From: a virus
Length of the DNA: 22,435 bases
Strand: one strand, 5' to 3'
Virus record (IMG/VR): IMGVR_UViG_3300005264_000203
Span: 1 to 22,435 of that record
In this document: positions 19,105 through 22,435 of the stretch, one piece after another
Numbering within the stretch: position 1 is the first letter of the stretch
Layout of the letters: every line of letters begins with the position of its first letter
Position numbers and translations under genes: made by a program
Notes under the pieces: model-generated
Seen by the model: only the letters and a program-made list of their open reading frames with translations
Databases searched by the model: none
Told to the model about the DNA's origin: nothing

Positions 19105-19257
19105 ATGACTGAAAATAAACAATACAATTACACTGGTGATTTTTACAAAAAGAAAAACCCATTGCGCAATAAGTGCATTAAGGGTGTGCAAAAATTACAA
19201 GACGGCAAAGATGAGAAGAAGTTAAAACAAATTAAAGATATTATTTTCGCATCGTGA
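19105..19257 (+). CDS. Small basic protein, probably leaderless message, 50 aa
   Basis: The protein is strongly basic (many Lys) with one Cys and a helical C-terminal half. It starts five bases downstream of a promoter and has no room for a ribosome binding site, so translation probably begins on a leaderless message. A longer in-frame reading from 18988 runs through the promoter and is unlikely. A terminator follows. Its function is unknown; a nucleic-acid-binding role would fit the charge. Confidence 0.6.
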   Translation: MTENKQYNYTGDFYKKKNPLRNKCIKGVQKLQDGKDEKKLKQIKDIIFAS

Positions 19258-19297
19258 TGTTAATATAAAAAATCTGTTATTCCGCTCTCCTGCGTGT

Positions 19298-19330
19298 AGG
19301 CAGTAATCATTCGTGGTTATTGCCTTTTTT
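19298..19330 (+). terminator. Rho-independent terminator closing the accessory island
   Basis: AGGCAGTAA (19298-19306) and TTATTGCCT (19317-19325) form a 9-base stem with one G-U pair around a 10-base loop, and the stem runs into six T residues (19325-19330). This is a standard intrinsic terminator for rightward transcription. It lies 15 bases before the prohead protease start, so it ends the accessory transcripts from reading into the head genes. Confidence 0.88.
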
Positions 19331-19344
19331 AATATGGAGTAGAT

Positions 19345-20082
19345 ATGGAACATAAGACAGAGCCTGCTAATACTGGCGTTTTTCAATCTCGGTATATCGG
19401 TAAAAAAACAATTCGTTTAGATAGTACCGAGTACAAAGAATACCAACCAACCTACGAAAAGCAACTTACCAAAGAGTTGCCGGAATCTATTGATGTATAT
19501 ACTTTTGCAGTTTCAACTGATGACGTTGACCGAATTGCTGATAAAATACTGGTCAGTGGAATTGATACATCTGAGTATATGCAAAATCCTCAAGTGCTTA
19601 GAAATCATTCAGGTTTAACGATTGGTAATACTTTACGGATATATGTAGAGGATGGTAAATTGTTTGCCGATGCGTGGTTCGATGAAGTAGAACAATCCTC
19701 AGTTAACACAAAACGACAATTGGACTTAGGTACTATTAACAAAGCGTCTATAGGTTTTGAAATATTGGAAACAGAATCACAGCCTATGAATGAAATAGAA
19801 ACATTACGCTTTAAAGGGACTTGGTATGAAGATCAACCGATTAGAGTTATAACAAGATCACGATTAGTTGAATGGTCGGTCGTTGACATTCCGGCTAATA
19901 TCTCAGCAGAGCGAGTAAAGGGACTTGCCAAAAAGCAATTTGAAGCTATCGAGGACGCCAAAAAGCACGTACAAACACTATCAAAGGATGAAATAAAGTC
20001 CATTTGTTTCGATAAAATTAACATAATCGAAGAGTCATATAGATTGAATACAGAACAAATAAAACAAATTATTAATATATAG
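19345..20082 (+). CDS. Prohead protease, HK97 type (peptidase S78)
   Basis: The 245-residue protein has the conserved order of the HK97-type prohead protease: a start strand with Phe-Ala-Val-Ser-Thr and Asp-Asp-Val-Asp-Arg (53-63), Asn-Pro-Gln-Val-Leu-Arg-Asn-His (81-88) with catalytic His88, Asp-Gly-Lys-Leu-Phe-Ala (103-108), and Asn-Lys-Ala-Ser-Ile-Gly-Phe (132-138) with catalytic Ser135, then Trp-Ser-Val-Val-Asp-Ile-Pro-Ala-Asn (177-185). It cuts the capsid precursor scaffold during head maturation. The gene precedes the capsid gene, as usual. I see no promoter between the terminator at 19298-19330 and this start. Confidence 0.92.
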   Translation: MEHKTEPANTGVFQSRYIGKKTIRLDSTEYKEYQPTYEKQLTKELPESIDVYTFAVSTDDVDRIADKILVSGIDTSEYMQNPQVLRNHSGLTIGNTLRIYVEDGKLFADAWFDEVEQSSVNTKRQLDLGTINKASIGFEILETESQPMNEIETLRFKGTWYEDQPIRVITRSRLVEWSVVDIPANISAERVKGLAKKQFEAIEDAKKHVQTLSKDEIKSICFDKINIIEESYRLNTEQIKQIINI

Positions 20083-20094
20083 CAAGGATTAATC

Positions 20095-21369
20095 ATGCCT
20101 AACACAATTAAGGTGGGTAAAGATGAGCTAGCTGAAGTGGTGGCTGGTGTTATTACTGATAAAACAAGGGATTTAACTGACAAGGTTGACGGCATTGAAG
20201 GTGTTATTGATGCCAAATTACAGACAATTAAAGACGAGATTAAAAACGAAATAAAATCAGAAAAAACAAAGAGTGAATTCCCTGATGTAATTGCTGATGA
20301 AATTAAAACATCACAAATTGCAGTGAAACCAGATAACAAATATCCAATTGGTAAAATGATGCTGGCAACTGCTCAAAAACAAATGGGTAAATTTGCAAAT
20401 GTCGATGATGCTATTAAGCATTTCGGACGTGAGCCGTCTAACTACTTATCACAAGACGTGAGAGATGCGATTGACGGTAAAAGTTTGAATACTTCCGTAT
20501 CTAGTGACGGTGGTTTTTTAATTGCTGATACGATAGTTCCTGAGTTTGTTCCATTGTTAGAAGCTGCAAGTGTTGTAAGGAATTCAGGAGTACCTGTTTT
20601 TAATACTCCTACTGGTAATGCAACATTTAACAGAATGACAACTGGCTCAACTGGTTATTGGATTGGTGAAAACGATAACGCCACACCAAGTAATGAAAAA
20701 TTTGACCAAATAGTTTCGACTGTGAAAAAGGGCGTTGTACAAGTTCCAATATCTAACGATTTGTTGAGATATACTTCAATGTTAAACGAAGCGGGTGTAC
20801 AAAATGAAATGATTGGTCATATGTCAAGACTACAAGATATTGCATTCTTGAAGGGCACTGGTTCGGCATATCAACCAAAAGGAATGTTATTGTGGGCTGG
20901 CACAACAACGAACGGAACATCAACCGCAACGGCTGCACAGATTAAATCTGATTTAATCACAAAAGCGGCTGCCTTATTAAGCGCTGATAACGTGCCTATC
21001 ATCAAACCTACTTGGTTTATGAGTCCTAAGTTAGCGTGGCATATCAAAAAGCAAGTAGACGCTAATTCTAACGCTATGGATTACGCAAAGGAATTCACAG
21101 AGCAAGGCACTTTACTTGGTTACCCGGTGGAAATCACAACTCATATGATAAATACTAATATCTTTTTAGTTGATGTTGGTTATTGTACTATTATTGATGG
21201 TCAATCTGTGAGTTTGGAATTTGAGCAAAATGGAACGTGGTATGAATCAGGTGCCGTTCAGTCTGGTACCGCAAAAGATATGTCGGTATTTACAGTAAGG
21301 TCACAAACTGATTTTATTGTTAAGCATCCTAAAGCTATCGCGGTAATTGATTCTTTAAATTGGGTATAA
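20095..21369 (+). CDS. Major capsid protein, HK97 fold
   Basis: The 424-residue protein lies 12 bases after the protease gene. Residues 1 to about 65 are a charged helical segment that acts as the built-in scaffold (delta domain) in this family. From about 137 the sequence has Ser-Asp-Gly-Gly-Phe-Leu-Ile, Val-Pro-Glu-Phe, Gly-Val-Pro-Val-Phe, Gly-Tyr-Trp-Ile-Gly-Glu (the E-loop/core strand region), Val-Pro-Ile-Ser-Asn-Asp-Leu-Leu, and Asp-Ile-Ala-Phe-Leu-Lys-Gly-Thr-Gly, which is the HK97 core order. It forms the head shell. The protease probably cuts between about residues 100 and 137; the exact site cannot be read from the sequence. Confidence 0.94.
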   Translation: MPNTIKVGKDELAEVVAGVITDKTRDLTDKVDGIEGVIDAKLQTIKDEIKNEIKSEKTKSEFPDVIADEIKTSQIAVKPDNKYPIGKMMLATAQKQMGKFANVDDAIKHFGREPSNYLSQDVRDAIDGKSLNTSVSSDGGFLIADTIVPEFVPLLEAASVVRNSGVPVFNTPTGNATFNRMTTGSTGYWIGENDNATPSNEKFDQIVSTVKKGVVQVPISNDLLRYTSMLNEAGVQNEMIGHMSRLQDIAFLKGTGSAYQPKGMLLWAGTTTNGTSTATAAQIKSDLITKAAALLSADNVPIIKPTWFMSPKLAWHIKKQVDANSNAMDYAKEFTEQGTLLGYPVEITTHMINTNIFLVDVGYCTIIDGQSVSLEFEQNGTWYESGAVQSGTAKDMSVFTVRSQTDFIVKHPKAIAVIDSLNWV

Positions 21370-21392
21370 TAATAACAAATTGGAGTAAATAA

Positions 21393-21845
21393 ATGTCATT
21401 TGCAAAAAGAAAAAATTCAGGGGCGTGGTTTAATAGTGATGTCCTTGATGTAAGGGACACTATTACAGCAGCAGCGGGTACTGATAATTCATTAACAACC
21501 AGTGCAGCGGTGGATAGATTGGGTTATGGTTCTGGAGAATTCGCAATTGTTTATAACCACACGTTAGCGGATACTGAAACATTAACGGTATCAATGACCA
21601 TTATGGATTGTGCAACTCCCAACGGTACTTATGCAGCATATGCAACTGTTTTCGCTGATGAAGTTGTTGCAACTGGACTATCAACGGCGGACGTAGGTGT
21701 AAATTCGCTCAATGTTGATTTGTCGGGTGCCGAAAGATATATTAAGGTACAGACTTGTACTGATTTAAGTGCAAGTGGAACCGATACGGCAACTTGGACG
21801 GCTCATTGGGTAAAAGGTGGAGCTGACGTTAATCCAGTAACTTAA
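21393..21845 (+). CDS. Probable structural protein, 150 aa
   Basis: The protein is rich in Ala, Thr, Ser and Val, with alternating strands and almost no helix after residue 40, like a small jelly-roll or Ig-like virion protein. Following the capsid gene in the same direction suggests a decoration or head-tail joining protein. No family is recognised. It shares low-complexity Thr/Ser/Gly composition with the next gene. Confidence 0.65.
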   Translation: MSFAKRKNSGAWFNSDVLDVRDTITAAAGTDNSLTTSAAVDRLGYGSGEFAIVYNHTLADTETLTVSMTIMDCATPNGTYAAYATVFADEVVATGLSTADVGVNSLNVDLSGAERYIKVQTCTDLSASGTDTATWTAHWVKGGADVNPVT

Positions 21846-21861
21846 ATTATAAGGAATTGAA

Positions 21862-22257
21862 ATGGCGAACGGTAGATATTTCAGTATAGATTCAGTGGGT
21901 TCGGTCGATACAACCGAGTCCACGGACGTAAACGGCAATGTAGTATATTTGATTTGTGCTTTGGTATCATTTGACGTCGTTCTGAATACGAGCGGCTTAG
22001 ATCGCTGGAGCTTCCAAGCGGTCGGAACTGGCATTGATAATAATATTTCAGGTCAGTTATATGAATCGGTTGACAATGTAAATTATTTCAATTCAAAAAA
22101 ATCAGACGGTACAACAAATGTGACATGGACTTTAACAACATCTGTTTCAGGTATTAAAATTAATAACTTATCGACTGATGCAAATTTCTACAAAGCCAGT
22201 TTTGATATAGGCTCGAATAGTACGGGTACTGTGAAATTTTTAGTACAAAGGAAATAA
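21862..22257 (+). CDS. Probable structural protein, 131 aa
   Basis: This is a beta-rich protein with Asn, Ser, Thr, Gly and Asp dominating, without Cys clusters or a membrane segment. It lies 16 bases after the previous structural gene and has a similar composition, so the two may be related head or decoration proteins. No motif is recognised. Confidence 0.65.
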   Translation: MANGRYFSIDSVGSVDTTESTDVNGNVVYLICALVSFDVVLNTSGLDRWSFQAVGTGIDNNISGQLYESVDNVNYFNSKKSDGTTNVTWTLTTSVSGIKINNLSTDANFYKASFDIGSNSTGTVKFLVQRK

Positions 22258-22261
22258 CAGA

Positions 22262-22435
22262 ATGGGTAATTATGACAATACGTTAATCATTGATCAACGT
22301 GGCGGCGGTGGCAGCGGTGGCGGTACTGTAAATTATGGCAATACTTTAATGGTTGCAAAGTCAGGGGCTGCTTATTCAACAATCCAATCAGCTATTAACG
22401 CCGCAAGCTCAGGCGATACCATTTTAATATATGAT
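22262..22435 (+). CDS. Beta-helix-like structural or fibre protein, N-terminal fragment at right edge
   Basis: The frame is open from ATG 22262 to the window edge (58 residues). After a short start it has a Gly-rich hinge (RGGGGSGGGT), then Val-Ala-Lys-Ser-Gly-Ala-Ala-Tyr-Ser-Thr-Ile-Gln-Ser-Ala-Ile-Asn-Ala-Ala-Ser and Gly-Asp-Thr-Ile. This Thr-Ile-Gln-x-Ala-Ile-xx-Ala-xx-Gly-Asp-Thr-Ile pattern opens right-handed beta-helix (pectate-lyase-like) proteins, often tail spikes, fibres or head fibres. The rest is outside the window. Confidence 0.65.
   Translation, partial: MGNYDNTLIIDQRGGGGSGGGTVNYGNTLMVAKSGAAYSTIQSAINAASSGDTILIYD

Noticed and set aside
19833-20339. Long minus-strand open frame across the end of the protease gene and the start of the capsid gene
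   Set aside because: Both plus-strand genes are certain from catalytic and fold motifs; the minus frame is Ser/Ile/Leu-rich shadow sequence with no ribosome binding site.
1-22435. tRNA genes, CRISPR arrays, insertion sequences and attachment sites
   Set aside because: I looked for tRNA-like TTCGA loops with paired arms, regularly spaced repeats with unique spacers, transposase motifs and integrase genes and found none.

Overview
This window is part of a tailed double-stranded DNA phage or prophage genome whose host is probably a member of the Bacteroidota. The phage call rests on a replicative helicase, recombination genes, a lysis module, small and large terminase subunits, an HK97-type portal, a prohead protease and an HK97-fold major capsid protein, in ordinary phage order. 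The host call rests on two things. Several promoters match the Bacteroidota form (TTTG at -33, about 20 bases, TAnnTTTG at -7). The endolysin also has a signal peptide ending in the YC/Q style common in that phylum. The DNA is AT-rich. No integrase or repressor is visible, so lifestyle cannot be decided from this window.

Layout. (1) Positions 1-1040: four small unknown genes on the minus strand, the leftmost running off the edge, behind a strong leftward promoter. (2) 1206-6782: rightward early genes, comprising a zinc-ribbon protein, small unknowns, a probable single-strand annealing protein paired with a RecE/RecB-like nuclease, an FmdB-type zinc ribbon, a winged-helix replication initiator candidate with iteron-like repeats inside the gene, and a DnaB helicase. 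(3) 6925-10681: a three-helix membrane protein (holin candidate), a secreted CHAP-like endolysin, a spanin-like membrane protein, a DUF707-like glycosyltransferase and small unknowns. (4) 10710-16625: terminase small subunit, accessory genes (one with its own promoter), terminase large subunit interrupted by an intein, and a portal fused to a MuF-like domain. (5) 16626-19330: an accessory island splitting the head module, with divergent promoters, small Cys-rich proteins, a leaderless gene and a rho-independent terminator. (6) 19345-22435: prohead protease, major capsid protein, two small probable structural proteins, and the start of a Gly-rich, beta-helix-like protein that runs off the right edge.

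The most striking object is the terL intein. Its splicing blocks are in the terL frame. The roughly 560 bases between them encode a recognisable HNH homing endonuclease in the -1 frame, with its own ribosome binding site and ATG, while the terL frame stays open throughout. The endonuclease frame carries one ochre stop at codon 17, so it is decaying or needs readthrough. Other notable items are the promoter series with a TTAGG variant of the -33 box, the candidate origin inside the initiator gene, an endolysin signal peptide overprinted on the preceding gene, and an accessory gene with only about 15% GC.
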